A stretch of DNA of 64,000 nucleotides from Macrotis lagotis (GCF_037893015.1 NC_133666.1:621407156-621471155), one strand, 5' to 3'. Shown: positions 47,094 to 58,435, counted from the stretch's first letter. A program made the numbers and translations. The notes: generated from the letters alone by a model not told the origin.

Positions 47094-50000
47094 CTAAGGA
47101 CAAAGGAAAGAAGGTTATAGGAAGGAACCCAAAAGGGAGGGAGATAAAAGAGCTGTCAACTCCAAAAAAGAAAAGGAGAAAAGGAGAAGGGAGCAAAGAA
47201 AGGGATATAAGGTATTTGAAAGATCAGGACAAAGAAGAAGAGGTTGTTAAGGGTTAAAGCTGAGTGGAGGAAACTTGGGTTATGGAGAACTTTCCCCCTC
47301 ATGGATGAACTGAGGTGAGAGAGAAGGTGCTGCGAAGTGGCCCCAATCCTGAAGGCAAACCTGTCCTCCATGGTGCTAGTCTCTTCTGTTGCCCCCTCAC
47401 TGCTGCTACCCCCTCTTTCTTCTTCCTCTTCCTCTTCCTCCTCTCCCAAATCCATATCCAATTCATGGCCTGCCTCTGATCGAGTGTATGTGGAGCCACT
47501 GTGGGAGAAAGAGGGGAGATGTGGCCCTAGGTTCCCCTCCAGCCCTGAACACCCCTTCCTGCATACATAAAAAGCCCAACTGGCCTCAGGAAGAGAGCTG
47601 AGGGCAGAGGCACTGGCTCAGACCTGATCGATCGGCAGCTGAAGAAAACGATGCGCTTGAGCCGCTTGTTGTAGAAAAAGTAGTTGAAGGACCAGAGGCT
47701 GCCATCTTCACCAAAGGGGTCAGAGTCCAGATCAGGATTGTAGCTGGGGGGGTGGGGGTGGGGAGAAGACAGATCAAGGTTTCAGTTTCCCAAATGTACC
47801 TGAGCACCTCCCATACTCTAGGTATCCTATCTGAGGTGGGAGAAGGTCAATAAGAGGGAAGAGGAAAGACCAGATGGCACCAATTCATTAAGCATCTGCT
47901 ATGGGTCAGGCAACTACTGGATGATAAACACACAAAATATGAATATCCCTGGTGTCAGAGCATACTGTCTACTGGGGGAAAGATAGACAACATGAAGTAA
48001 ACACTCAATACACATGAAAGTAATTTCCGGGTGATGAAAATATCAACAAACTACAGGGCAATAATAGGTTTCTCTGTACTCAGGTGCCAGCTGAAATGGG
48101 AGTTCTGAAGGACTTCTAGTTGTGGGGGTGGTGGTGGAGGAGGCGAAGAAGGTATTCAATGAGACTGCAGATGGAATACTGAGCTCAGGATGTGCCAAAG
48201 TCCACCAGGAGAGCCATGGGAAGCCAGTCTGAAAGACAGACTTAGATTTTAATGGAAAGGAATTTAAAATGTTCAAAAATGGGGTAGCTAGGTGGTGCAG
48301 TGGACAGAACACCAGCCCTGGAGTCAGGAGTTCAAATCCGGCCTCAGATACTTAATAATCACCTAGCTATGTGGCCTTGGGTAAGTCACTTAACCCCACT
48401 GCCTTGTGAAAAAAACCAAAAACCTGAAAAAATAAAATGTTCAAAAATATCTATTTGAGCTGAGAGGTCATCTTGAATAGGGAATGAAGAGTCAGACTGG
48501 TGCTTTAAGAATGTCAGTTACTGTAACTGTGAAGAGGGAAGAAACAGAAGGCATGGAGACCAATTAGGAAATTACTGCAATAGTCTCTAGCCTAAAACAT
48601 CAACAGAGGGGTGGGGGACCATGTGCATGGAAATAAGGACTTGGATGATATTACAAGAAGAAGAAAACTGGATAAGAGTTGGCAACTGATTGAACATGGG
48701 AAATGAGGATGGGACAAGTTAAGGATGACCCTGAAGTTGTGAACCTGGGTGGCTGGAAGGATAGTAGTGACCTTGTAGATAGAGGAAGTTATAAAAAGGT
48801 GGGTTAAGTTTGTACCAAAGAATAGTTCCAATTTGAAATGCCTATGAGACATCAAGGTAGAAAAGTCTGGCAGACAGTTTGTTGAGACAGATGAGGGCTG
48901 GATATGTATGTAGATCTGAATCCTTGGAAATCACCAAGAGTACAGAACAGGAGATCTTAACTTGGCACTTGGGCTTTTTAAAAAAATTTTGATAATTGTA
49001 CTTCAGTATAATTGGCCTTCTTTTGTAATCCCATCCATTTTATTTTGTGCATTCAAAAACATTCTTAGAAGAGAAGGCTTCCTTCACCAGACTGCCAAAG
49101 TGTCCAGGACACCAAAAAGATATAAACCACAGACATAAAGCAAAGTGGTCTAAGACAGAATGAGTCAGACCTGAATGATGATCCAGCAAAGGCTTCTGAG
49201 ACAGAAACAACAGTACAAACTGCCCAAAGAATCCCCTGTACATGCTCTTGGATTCTCACCTGTAAATATCACACTCAGAGAGGCAAATCTCTTCATCTAC
49301 TGCATTCCAGAGCTGCGGTTTCAGAGCAGTAAAGTCCTCACGAACTGCAGAGAATAGGCTGCAATTTACTGAGTTCACCACCTGAAGGGGTGTGGGGAGG
49401 GAGAGATAATGACAAAAAAAAATTTTGTTCATCTCCAACACAAGCAATCTCTCATGGTCAGAAGACAAAGATGTGGAGCAGGGGCCATTTCTAGCTGTCC
49501 AGCCACCACTAAAGCCACCTGCCCCTCCCACCCCAACTCTGCCCCAGCTTAAAAAAAAATGGCCAGCCCTGTTCCTCCCTCTTCCCCATCCCCCACCCAC
49601 CCCTCTCTTCTCTCACCCAATTGAGGCTAGGTTCTCTGCTGAACTCATGGCTCTTAGCGGTGCTGAAGTCATAATCAGGTCTGAAGGATTCATTGAGAGT
49701 AGCAATCAGATAGAAGAGGGTCTTTCTGCTGCACTTATCACTCAGTGGTCCTTCATCTTCCCCTCCCTGGCTCTTGCTCAGCCTGTCAGAGATATGGTTT
49801 TGTCATCCTTCTTCACCCCACTTCTGGAGTTCCCACCAGCCACCCCCAGATTCAGAATCCCTGAGTGCCCTTCCCCTGGGGCTTGGAGAACCCATCTTTC
49901 TTATAGGACAGACCATACCTGCTGGGGCTGATGCCAGAGGTCTGGGGGGGCGACAGAGCCTCTAGCACATGGGGTCGGCCCTCCTGGCAGAATTGCTTGA

Positions 50001-53000
50001 ACATGTGCTTGTCGTCCCCTGCCATCTTACAGGAGTAACTCTCGATCCTGGGGGGGGGGGAGGGGGGAGGGATCCACAGATGAGGGTGGAGAATGTAAAG
50101 AGCACAAGGACTAGAAGTCAGGAAACAACCATAACAACTCATAGTTCTAGAGCTTTGAAGTTTGTAAAGTTTTTCTCCTAATATTCCTAAGAACTAGGTC
50201 ATATGAGGACAAAAAGGAAATTGAGGTACCTAAAGTCAGCAACTGTCAGAATTTGAATGCAGTTCCCTCTTGTTTGTAAGTCCAATGCACTTTCCACTAA
50301 CCAGGGAATTAGTCTCAAATCTGCTACTATTTAATGTGACCATAACATGAAGTCATTAGCCAATTCACCATCTTCTATACACATCTCATTTTCCTTTGTT
50401 CACATTCTTCCTTGGGGTGATCCCTAATAGTTCCTTTTAAAAGTCCAATTCAAAAGACTTCTCCCTCCAGGAAATATTCCCAAATTCCTTAAATTCATTC
50501 TCAAGCTCAACATTTATTTATTCAACAAATAATTGGGCAGTGAAAAAGATATAATTGATTCCTACCCTCCAGGAGCTTAGGTCAAGTAGAGAGATAAGAC
50601 ATAAATGGACATAACTAATATACAATAATAAAAGTGCCTTTTGGAGTGATAAAGGACCACCAAATAGACTGTTAATCTTTGCAGCCCTATATGATCGTAT
50701 AAAGTATGAGATACATTTGAATTAAGCTAGAAAGAATGGAATTACACTGTCAAAAAGAGTGGGAAAGAGGAGCAAAGGGAACTTTCTGAGCAAAGGCAAG
50801 ATAAAAAAGTGGTCTGGTGAATATATTTAGAGGAGAGTTATTTAGTTCTGCTGGTGAAGAGTGTTTAAAAGAAAGTGTTCACTTCTGTTGGGAGTATAGA
50901 TAACATGGATACAAATAACATGAAATGAAATAAGACTGGAAAGGCAAAATGAAAGCAGATTATGGAGGGCTCTGTATAACAGAACAGTCTGATTTTGACC
51001 TGAGGGCACCAATCCAGATTTCCACCACAACAGTAACATCACCAAAACAATGTGTAAAAAAACTTTGGATATGAAGGATAGTTTTGAAGAGTTGAACAAC
51101 TTGTTGGGATGCTATGCAGTAGTCCAAGTAACAAGGATGGTCTCAACTACAGCATGGTGGTCCTTTTATTTCATGACTTACTACCACATTGCTCAGAGTA
51201 GCTGTACTCAATTTTCTTGAATTTCCAACTCTATATCTCCCACCTCTTATCAAATCACCTCACCATTTTACTAAGAAATCTATGCCATCATCAACTGCCC
51301 TCTACATCTCAACAACTCTTCTCTACAGCTCAAAACTACTCTATTTTCATCTGTCTTTTCCTCCTCTCATCTAAACTCTAAGGAAAATACGACCCTTTTC
51401 GTTAAGGCAAAGTCCTCGGTTTTTGTCTTTAATCCATGCCTCTAATAGTATAAAACTTGGGTTATATTCCCTTCCTCTTTCATCTTCAATCTCTTTATTT
51501 CTACAAGTTTCTTATTTGCTGCCTAAAAAAAAATCTATCCCCGATCCTTATAAACCTAAACTTGACTTCTCATACTATGGTCTTGCCTTTCTTTCACTGC
51601 TATGCTATTTCAAATCCAAAGGTCTTTTAAGTCATCCTATCTGACCTCTTTGCAACTTTCGACACTGCTGACTTATCTTTCTGACTTTGCTTATTCATCA
51701 TCTTTCTTCCATTCTCTAATCATGGGTGTGTCCTCCAATGCAGACCTGGACATTCTTTTCATCCTGTACTCTTTCTTAGTGACCTCATCAGTTTCAATGA
51801 GTTCATTTATCATCACTAGATAGATTACTCCAACATCTATACATCCCAGGCAAATCTATCTCTTGAATCTCCAGACACAATGCTAAATGTCTCCTGAATA
51901 CCTCCCTATCAACATCTCAAACTCTGAATGTCCAAAATTTAACTCATCTTTTCCCTTAGCTTCCCTATCTTTGTAAAGAATACTACCATCACCCAAATTT
52001 GCAGTCTCAAAATCATCCTTGATCTTTTCCTACCCTATATTCAACCAAGTGCCAAATCTACCTCAATAACATCTAATCTGTACTCTTCTCTTAACTTATA
52101 TGGCCATTACCACAGCTCAGGTCTCATTACATTTTCCCTGGACTGTTGTAATAGCCTTCTAATTGATCTCTCTACTTCTGATCTTTCCCCAATCTAATCT
52201 TGCAAGAAATGCCAAAATAATCTTCCTAGGACAATCCTGACTATGTCACTCCTTTATTCAAAAATCTTCAAGGGCTCCCTAACCTTATTAGCCTCGTATC
52301 TCATTATTCCCCTTCATATTTTCCAAACAAAATGTATTACAAGCTGTTCCAAAAGTTGGCATTCCTTCTCCTGACTCCAAGTACTCATACAAACCACCCT
52401 CTACCATTAAAATGAACTTTCTCCTTACCTCTAGCTCTCATATACCTTATTTTCCCTTAAACACAAATGACACCTCCTCTTTGAAGTCTTGTCTTGATTC
52501 CCCAAGTTCATGTTTCAGTCCTATTCAAATTACCTCATATTTACTAATTTAGGCAAAAGCTGTATTCTTCCTTTAGAATACAGACTCTCTGATAGAATTA
52601 TTTTGATTTTGTCTTTGAATTCCTAGCTACTAGCGTAACACACAGTAGGCATATGACAAATGAAGACTAATTAAATTAACTAATTTTGTCTTCCCCCAGC
52701 ATCTAGCATAGAGTTCTGCAAAAAAAGCAAGGACTTAATAACTCTTGGATGAATTGAATTTCTGCTTTCTGGGTCTCAGCTGCTCAAGTTATAAAATTCA
52801 AGGAGGGGAAGTGAAAGATGGAAAGGAAAAAGGAGGAGGAGGAAGGGAAGAGAGGAAAGGGAAGAGAAGGGTGAGAGATTGATATAGGTGAGGAATCTGA
52901 AATAGGTCTGAACACAAATATGGGCTAGATGCATGCAGAAAAGATGGGAAAATGGATGGACATAAACATAGGGATGGATGGAAGATATATTTGATGGGAA

Positions 53001-53778
53001 GTAGTACCTGGAACAGAGAGGAAGAAGAGGACAGAATTAGGATTGTGAGGGATTATAGACTGAGCTGGAAGAGATGTTACAGGTCACCTAATAAAATGCC
53101 CTTATTTTCTGAATGAGGAAACTGACACCTAGAGTAATTTTATCCATTGTCAAAAACTAGATTTGAACCGAGTTCCTCCTGATGCTAAGGCCGGTGCTCT
53201 ACTGCAACAGAGGTGTCAAACACACGGCAGCAGCCTGAAATACTACCAATTGCAATCCAGATCATATTAAGCTGTAATTGGGAACTATTTAACAATAAAT
53301 AAAATTACACTAAAACAGAGACTATTACATTTTAAAACTGAGTCAACATGTAACTTCCAGGAAGATGTGTAAATATGTGTGTGACTAACATACAGATCAG
53401 TGGCTTCTGTTACTATTTTCTTTGACTCCTCTCTACTATGTGTCTAGCCTAACTGGAGTCTTAAGAACCTCCAATACTTCAACATATTTTTAGGAAGTCA
53501 AGAGTACCTGGCCTTAGAATCAAGATGTGAAGGCTGTAGTGAGTGAAATGGGGGGGTGAGGGGAGGGGGGGGGAAGAGAGGAAGGAAATGGGAGGGTGGA
53601 GTCACTAACCACAGTCTTCCCCTTACCTTCATAGGGAAAGAAATCTTTGGGCCCTTCTCAAATTAAGAACATCCCCTTAGGGCAGAGGGCCTCACCTGCC
53701 AATGATGTGAGCATCACCTGTCTCCACTGTTAGCTGGGAGTTGATCGCCTCAAAACTGGAGTTTTCTAAGAGCTTCAT
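47072..53778 (-). CDS. MAF1: MAF1, repressor of RNA polymerase III transcription
   Basis: Coding exons are 53696-53778, 49919-50047, 49617-49782, 49260-49381, 47624-47743, 47361-47498 and 47072-47093, totalling 780 nt: 259 residues plus stop, close to human MAF1 (256). MAF1 binds RNA polymerase III and blocks it under stress or starvation; mTORC1 phosphorylation inactivates it. Family landmarks are the N-terminal A box ([20 protein letters not shown], residues 1-20), [49 protein letters not shown] in the C-terminal half, and an acidic tail with nine Glu in a row. Ser60, Ser68 and Ser75, the human mTORC1 sites, are all present. Phase agrees at all junctions. The long first intron holds a minisatellite. 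It lies upstream of WDR97 on the same strand. Confidence 0.97.
47361..47498 (-). CDS. MAF1: MAF1 exon 7 (acidic tail)
   Basis: Acceptor CCCACAG|T and donor GACAG|GTTTGC. It encodes [18 protein letters not shown], then an uninterrupted Glu run and the Ser/Thr-rich EETSTMED. The Glu run is longer than in human and explains most of the extra residues. Confidence 0.95.
47624..47743 (-). CDS. MAF1: MAF1 exon 6
   Basis: Acceptor CCCCAG|C and donor ATCAG|GTCTGA. It encodes [20 protein letters not shown] and [19 protein letters not shown], the most conserved part of the C-terminal half. Confidence 0.97.
48000..49255. other. MAF1 intron 5 (numbered from the non-coding exon)
   Basis: Holds the SINE at 48,281-48,437. 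The flanking DNA has no exon; 48,480-48,960 resembles an unclassified old repeat by its A/G-rich text. Confidence 0.35.
48281..48437 (+). repeat. WSINE1-like SINE
   Basis: GGGGTAGCTAGGTGGTGCAG, GAGTTCAAATCCGG, GTGGCCTTGGGTAAGTCAC and CTTGTGAAAAAAACC. Confidence 0.9.
49260..49381 (-). CDS. MAF1: MAF1 exon 5
   Basis: Acceptor CTTCAG|GTG and donor TACAG|GTGAGA. It encodes [17 protein letters not shown] and [20 protein letters not shown]. Confidence 0.97.
49617..49782 (-). CDS. MAF1: MAF1 exon 4
   Basis: Acceptor GACAG|G and donor TTGG|GTGAGA. It encodes [20 protein letters not shown] (including Ser75) and [20 protein letters not shown]. Confidence 0.97.
49919..50047 (-). CDS. MAF1: MAF1 exon 3
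   Basis: Acceptor CCCAG|G behind a C-rich tract and donor AGCAG|GTATGG. It encodes [20 protein letters not shown] and [17 protein letters not shown], containing Ser60 and Ser68. Confidence 0.97.
50150..51180. other. MAF1 intron 2, MIR-like trace then unassigned
   Basis: 50,150-50,310 looks like an antisense MIR (TTTGTAAAGTTTTTCTCC, AAGGAAATTGAGGTACC). The remainder to 51,180 is A-rich and unclassified; no exon. Confidence 0.4.
51180..52690 (+). repeat. L2 LINE 3' half
   Basis: Sense L2 order: CAGCTCAGGTCTCATTACA, CCTGGACTGTTGTAATAGCC, GACTATGTCACTCCTTTATT, AATCTTCAAGGGCTCCCTA and CACAAATGACACCTCCTC. Confidence 0.75.
52690..53060. other. Intronic, GA-rich, nothing recognised
   Basis: A short purine run (GAAAGATGGAAAGGAAAAAG) at 52,812 and no gene. 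Confidence 0.3.
53060..53215 (-). repeat. MIR-like SINE, antisense
   Basis: TTTCTGAATGAGGAAACTGA, TTGTCAAAAACTAGATTTGA and AACCGAGTTCCTCCTGATGC fit an antisense MIR-type element. Confidence 0.6.
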
Positions 53779-53781
53779 CTT
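53696..53781 (-). CDS. MAF1: MAF1 exon 2 (first coding)
   Basis: Acceptor CTGCAG|AAG; ATG at 53,778 three bases in; donor GGCAG|GTGAGG. It encodes the A-box start [15 protein letters not shown] through GDAHIIG. The start is fixed by family conservation. Confidence 0.96.
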
Positions 53782-54324
53782 CTGCAGGGGCCAGGGACAG
53801 GGAAGTCAAGGGCCCAGGGTTAGGGCAGCAAAGAAAGTGTGCCTGTTGGGAACAAGGGGCATGTCACTGTGGCTCTAAAGAGTTGTCTTGTGTGAAAAGA
53901 GGGATAGGTAGGAAAGGTCATTGTTAAAATTGCATAACTACTTATCCCTATCATGGCAGGGCCTCAGGGTCTTGTGTGTCTCATCCCCCATTGCTTTCCC
54001 TTCCCCAAACACACAAGCTGCCGTCTTGTAAGTGGAGAAATTGTAAACAAGCAGGGACCTGGCGCGGGCCCAGAGTTTGTGGAGAAAACAGCAGGCTGGG
54101 GGAACCAAGTGCCAATCTGAAGCAAACATACCTCCCTTCCCATATCTAAAGCCTAAGACACCAGAACCTTAATCCCTCCCCACCTGGAGAGCTCTGGTAT
54201 CATGAAGGGGAGATCTCCTTACTCAAGAGAAAAGGGGAGGGGTTTCAAGATCAGTTTAGGGTGTCTCTGTATCTCCCCAAAAGATCTCAGGCTTTATCAC
54301 GATTTCCATGCACCCTCTGAAGCT

Positions 54325-55322
54325 TGTGTGTGTATGTGTATATGAGGAGTGAGCAAGTGTGTGAGACAGGCAGTGTGAGTGGTGTGTGTGTATATGAAGA
54401 GTGAGCAAGTGTGTGAGACGGGCAGTGTGAGTGGTGTGTGTGCGCACGTGCGCGTGTGTGTGTATATGAAGAGTGAGCAAGTGTGTGAGACAGGCAGTGT
54501 GAGTGGTGTGTGTGTGCACGTGTGTGTATATGAAGAGTGAGCAAGTGTGTGAGACAGGCAGTGTGAGTGGTGTGTGTGTATATGAAGAGTGAGCAAGTGT
54601 GTGAGATGGGCAGTGTGAGTGGTGTGTGTGTATATGAAGAGTGAGCAAGTGTGTGAGACAGGCAGTGTGAGTGGTGTGTGTGTGCGCGTGTGTGTATATG
54701 AAGAGTGAGCAAGTGTGTGAGACAGGCAGTGTGAGTGGTGTGTGTGTATATGAAGAGTGAGCAAGTGTGTGAGATGGGCAGTGTGAGTGGTGTGTGTGCG
54801 CACGTGCGCGTGTGTGTGTGTATATGAAGAGTGAGCAAGTGTGTGAGACAGGCAGTGTGAGTGGTGTGTGTGCGTGTTTGTGTATATGAAGAGTGAGCAA
54901 GTGTGTGAGACAGGCAGTGTGAGTGGTGTGTGTGTGCGCGTGTGTGTATATGAAGAGTGAGCAAGTGTGTGAGATGGGCAGTGTGAGTAGTGTGTGTATA
55001 TGAAGAGTGAGCAAATGTGTGAGATGGGCAGTGTGAGTGGTGTGTGTGTGTATATGAAGAGTGAGCAAGTGTGTGAGACGGGCAGTGTGAGTAGTGTGTG
55101 TATATGAAGAGTGAGCAAATGTGTGAGACGGGCAGTGTGAGTGGTGTGTGTGTATGAAGAGTGAGCAAGTGTGTGAGACGGGCAGTGTGAGTGGTGTGTG
55201 TGTATGAAGAGTGAGCAAGTGTGTGAGACGGGCAGTGTGAGTGGTGTGTGTGTGTATGAAGAGTGAGCAAGTGTGTGTGACGGGCAGTGTGAGTGGTGTG
55301 TGTGTGTGTGTGTGTATGAAGT
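54325..55322. repeat. 17-unit TG-rich minisatellite, MAF1 intron 1
   Basis: The fixed core GAGTGAGCAAGTGTGTGAG plus a GGCAGTGTGAGTGGTGTG block occurs 17 times, joined by (TG)n or GCGC-containing hinges of variable length. Periods run from about 46 to 76 bases. A/C/T changes (GACAGG, GACGGG, GATGGG) mark unit subtypes. It keeps all three minus-strand frames open, giving false His/Thr-rich proteins of 347-423 residues. Confidence 0.95.
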
Positions 55323-55545
55323 GTGTGCGAGCGTGCGCACAGAAAGGTCTGCCCCCCAGGGGGCTGCTCAGCCTGGAGAGGATGGGGGAGGGGGCAGCGC
55401 AGGAAGCTGCCCCTCGGGAGGCCAGGAGGGCTGACCAGGCCTGAGGGTCTGGACACCTGCTGCCCCTGGAAGGGGGAGGAAGGGAAATCCAAAGCCCCAC
55501 CCGAGGAAGTCTGCCACCGGCCAACACTCCCCGCCCCCCTCCACT

Positions 55546-55561
55546 CCCCCCCCCCCCCCCC
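55546..55561. repeat. C16/G16 homopolymer by the MAF1 first donor
   Basis: Sixteen C on the plus strand, i.e. sixteen G on the transcript strand, starting 25 bases after the intron 1 donor. Confidence 0.9.
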
Positions 55562-55587
55562 GGGAACCAGGCCGAGTCTCCTTTACC

Positions 55588-56200
55588 TGGATGGGTAAGC
55601 CAGGTTACTTAAAGCACTCGGATATCGCCACCGTACCGGCCTCGTCTCCCCAGAGAGGGGCGGTCTCAATACGCTGGCACCTAATGGAACCAGAGCCTCC
55701 CGGGAGCCCGCTCCCAGCTTACCCCTCCCGGAACCCGGGTCGGGCACACCCCCGGGTCAAGCCCCGCCTCCCCGGAACTACAAGTCCCAAGAGGCAGTGC
55801 GGCGCTGGGAGGCAAGGGGGAGGGCGAGGGGCTGCCGGGAGCTGTAGTCCTCGGACGACCACTAAGGCGTCGGCGACACCAACCTGCCTGGGGCGTCCGG
55901 CCGCGGGGCACCAGAAAATCCCGAGGTCCCAGAGGCTCCTTAGTCCCTGGGGGCTACGACGCTGCGGCCTCCGCTCGGGCCGCACTGTATCCGAGGAAAA
56001 CTTCGCAGCGACAGTCTTCTCCTCCGGGTCCCGCCCGCCTGCGCGGGCGATCTCCGAGACATGGCCCCACCGCCGACCCGGCTCCGGCTACCTTCGGCGC
56101 CCGACTACGGCAACACGGCTAGAGACACACAGAGGAAGCCGCCTCCGCCTCTCAACCCCGAGAACAACAAGCGCCCGCTAGGCCCGACCCCGCCCCCACC
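55588..56200 (-). other. MAF1: MAF1 exon 1, non-coding (inferred)
   Basis: A consensus donor ATCCAG|GTAAAG sits at 55,587/55,586 at the edge of the CpG-rich region. The first exon would extend upstream toward about 56,200 on the minus strand; the start site cannot be read from sequence. Confidence 0.5.
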
Positions 56201-56666
56201 GCGGATCTCGCCTTGACGATTGGGTTCTTTTTCCCCGTCCTCGTCTAGCTAGCCTATGTCCATTGGTCTCGATCCCCGCCGCTCATCACGTCCTTCATAG
56301 CTATTGGCTCGTATTCTTGCCCGTCATTCTTTTTTTTCCACCCCATGCGGCCGCCCCACTAATTGGTCTATCGTGTAGGGGGAGATCTCGTATTGGTGTG
56401 TTTCCCTTCTAGCGGCCTCAGACTCTGCCTCGTTTCCCGTTGGTGGCCCCGCTTGCCACTCATCTCTCCCGGGCCCGCCCCGCCTTCTCTGTGGGCGGAG
56501 TCTCCTCTCCAGGGAGAGGGCGGGCCTGGAAAGGGGCGGGACGGCGGGGAGTGGGCTGGGCCGCGCCTGCGCGCTGGAGGCCGGGAGACAAAGGCTGCGC
56601 GGGGGGCGCCGAGGGCCCGGGGCTTCCTTCTGCGGCCCCACTCGCGTGCCCCTTCCGCACCGAGCC

Positions 56667-56752
56667 ATGCCGGTGCCGACCCTCCAGCCTCACCTCTCCC
56701 CACCTCCGCTGCCTCCTCTGCTCGAGCCCCTCGGGCCTCCGCCGGACGCCCT
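56667..56752 (+). CDS. Candidate first exon of divergent gene
   Basis: ATG at 56,667 (context GAGCCATGC) opens a Pro/Leu-rich peptide MPVPTLQPHLSPPPLPPLLE, then PLGPPPDAL. A near-consensus donor CCCT|GTGAGT follows; read through, the TGA within that donor ends the frame after 29 codons. So it is either a spliced coding exon or a short upstream frame. SHARPIN is expected here by synteny, but the peptide does not resemble the SHARPIN N-terminus I know. Confidence 0.35.
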
Positions 56753-56959
56753 GTGAGTGTCCCCGGCAGGATGGCCCCGGGACCGGCTAGTGTCCGAGGC
56801 CGGACTGGGGGTCAGGAGGGTGAGCCCCGGGCCGCACCCCGCACCCCGCGCCGGCGTCACCCCGGTAGCCCGCTAGTGCGCCTGCCGGCCCAAGCCCCCT
56901 CCGCTCCAGTTCATCCTCCACGGGCCCACTAAAGTGGACTAAAGCGTCTGACCCTGTCC

Positions 56960-57400
56960 CCCACTTGCTGTTCGGAGGTTCTCTCCTGCCTCCTGGATCG
57001 AATACAAAGTGCTCATGAGCTCCCTTTCTAGCCTTCCCACACCTTTCTCCCCGAAATATACCGTTCAGTCCAGCGTCGCCTTCTTCACTGTTCTAGAGAC
57101 AAGACACTCTTGATGCTAAAAATTTTTCCCGGCTCTTCCCTATACCTGGTACATTCTCCCTCCCTTAATTATAGTGCTTCTCTCTATTAATTATTTTTTA
57201 TTTTCCTGTATATAAGTTGCTCTCTCTCCATAAATGCATATAATATGTATACATGTATACACATTAGATATTTGCATATATATATATATATAATATATAC
57301 TTCTTTGCATGTTATCTCCCTCATCAGATTATAAACTCCTTGAGGGCAGGGACTGTCTTTTGCCTGTTTTTATAACTCTAGCATTTAATAAAATTTTGTT
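56960..57400 (+). repeat. L2 LINE 3' end
   Basis: GAATACAAAGTGCTCATGAG, CACCTTTCTCCCCGAAATAT, TCAGATTATAAACTCCTTGA and GGCAGGGACTGTCTTTTGCC. Includes a small (TA)n tract at 57,275-57,297. Confidence 0.75.
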
Positions 57401-57429
57401 ATTTGTTCTTGGTTTTCAGAGACAGGTCT

Positions 57430-57572
57430 TTTTTTTTTTTTTTTGCAAGGCAGTTGGGTTAAGTAACTTGCCCAAGGTCACACAGCTAGGTAAGTATTAA
57501 GTGTCTGAGGTCCTCCTCAGGTCCTCCTGACTCCAGGATTGGTTTTCTATCGTGGTATCCTAGCTGTCCCCA
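57430..57572 (-). repeat. WSINE1-like SINE
   Basis: Antisense: poly-T, TTTGCAAGGCAGTTGGGTT, CCCAAGGTCACACAGCTAGG, GGTCCTCCTGACTCCAGG. Head end diverged. Confidence 0.88.
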
Positions 57573-57733
57573 TCCTTGGTTTTCAAAGAGTTACAATGGC
57601 ATCAGGTATGATGTCTTGACATGTACATGAATCTGGTTTATTGTAAGGCAGAGTTGCCCAAAGTCATCAGCCTCACTCTCTCCCAAAGTCATGGAAATCC
57701 AGTGACAAGACAAAGGTCAAGAAGACTGGGATA

Positions 57734-57898
57734 GGGCGGCTAGGTGGCCCAGTGGATAGAGCATCAGTCCTGGAGTCAGGAGGACCTGAGTTCAAGTTCC
57801 ACCTCACACACTTAATTGCCTAGCTGTGTGACCTTAGGCAAGTCACTTAACCCCATTGTCTTAAATTTAAAAATAACATAAAAATAAATAAAAAATAA
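57734..57898 (+). repeat. WSINE1-like SINE
   Basis: GGGCGGCTAGGTGGCCCAGTG, GAGTTCAAGTTCC, TGTGTGACCTTAGGCAAGTC and an A-rich tail of AAATAA units. Confidence 0.9.
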
Positions 57899-57899
57899 A

Positions 57900-58435
57900 G
57901 AAGACTGGGATAGCCCAGGATTAGGTGGATGATTCCTTGGCATCTTCAGTGTCTGACTAAGCTCTAGGTCCTCCACAGCACCTACTTCAGTTGTCACCAT
58001 AGATGGTCCATTCTGCTAGAGGAAGTCTTCACATGCTTGTCATAGACATTCTCTAATTCACTGATGGGTTTGAGGCCTGTCAGTTATGCTCAATCTGGTT
58101 TAGTCTGTCAAATGGTTTTACCAGAATGTAGCTGCTGTGCTTCTACAACTTCTTGAAGCCACAGGTGAGATTTGAGTGCCAGGTGAACACCAAAGATGGA
58201 TGAGCAGCCCTGAAAAGGGGTTGACAAGCCCTCACACCAGAGGTGCTAGTGCTCCTTGAACACCCATATACCCCTCATTGTTTGAATAACAAACAGAAAC
58301 TATTTGCAATGAGTTCTTTCCTCTCTCTTCTACAATGCAAAACCTCTTGCCTTCTTCCTTCATTCTCTCCTCCTTTTCTTCAGTTCTAATTATAAGGTGC
58401 TCTTTCTCCTTACTGAAGCCCCAAGAGGCCAAAAA
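57900..58435. other. Unassigned
   Basis: No gene or clear repeat. CTGCTAGAGGAAGTCTTCAC and TCTGCAGAATGTAG-like text may be an old LINE, but I cannot classify it. Confidence 0.25.

Larger units (their letters stand above)
55330..56960. promoter_or_regulatory. CpG-rich bidirectional promoter region
   Basis: Dense CpG DNA between minus-strand MAF1 and a plus-strand candidate exon. Five ATTGG motifs (CCAAT on the minus strand) at 56,219, 56,262, 56,303, 56,362 and 56,392, then GC boxes at 56,493, 56,518 and 56,533. NF-Y plus Sp1 layouts without a TATA box are usual in head-to-head housekeeping promoters. In human, MAF1 is head to head with SHARPIN. Confidence 0.7.

Noticed and set aside
54256..55527. 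A 423-residue His/Thr-rich minus-strand frame and two overlapping long frames
   Set aside because: All three frames are open because the TG-rich minisatellite lacks stops; the protein is just the repeat translated.
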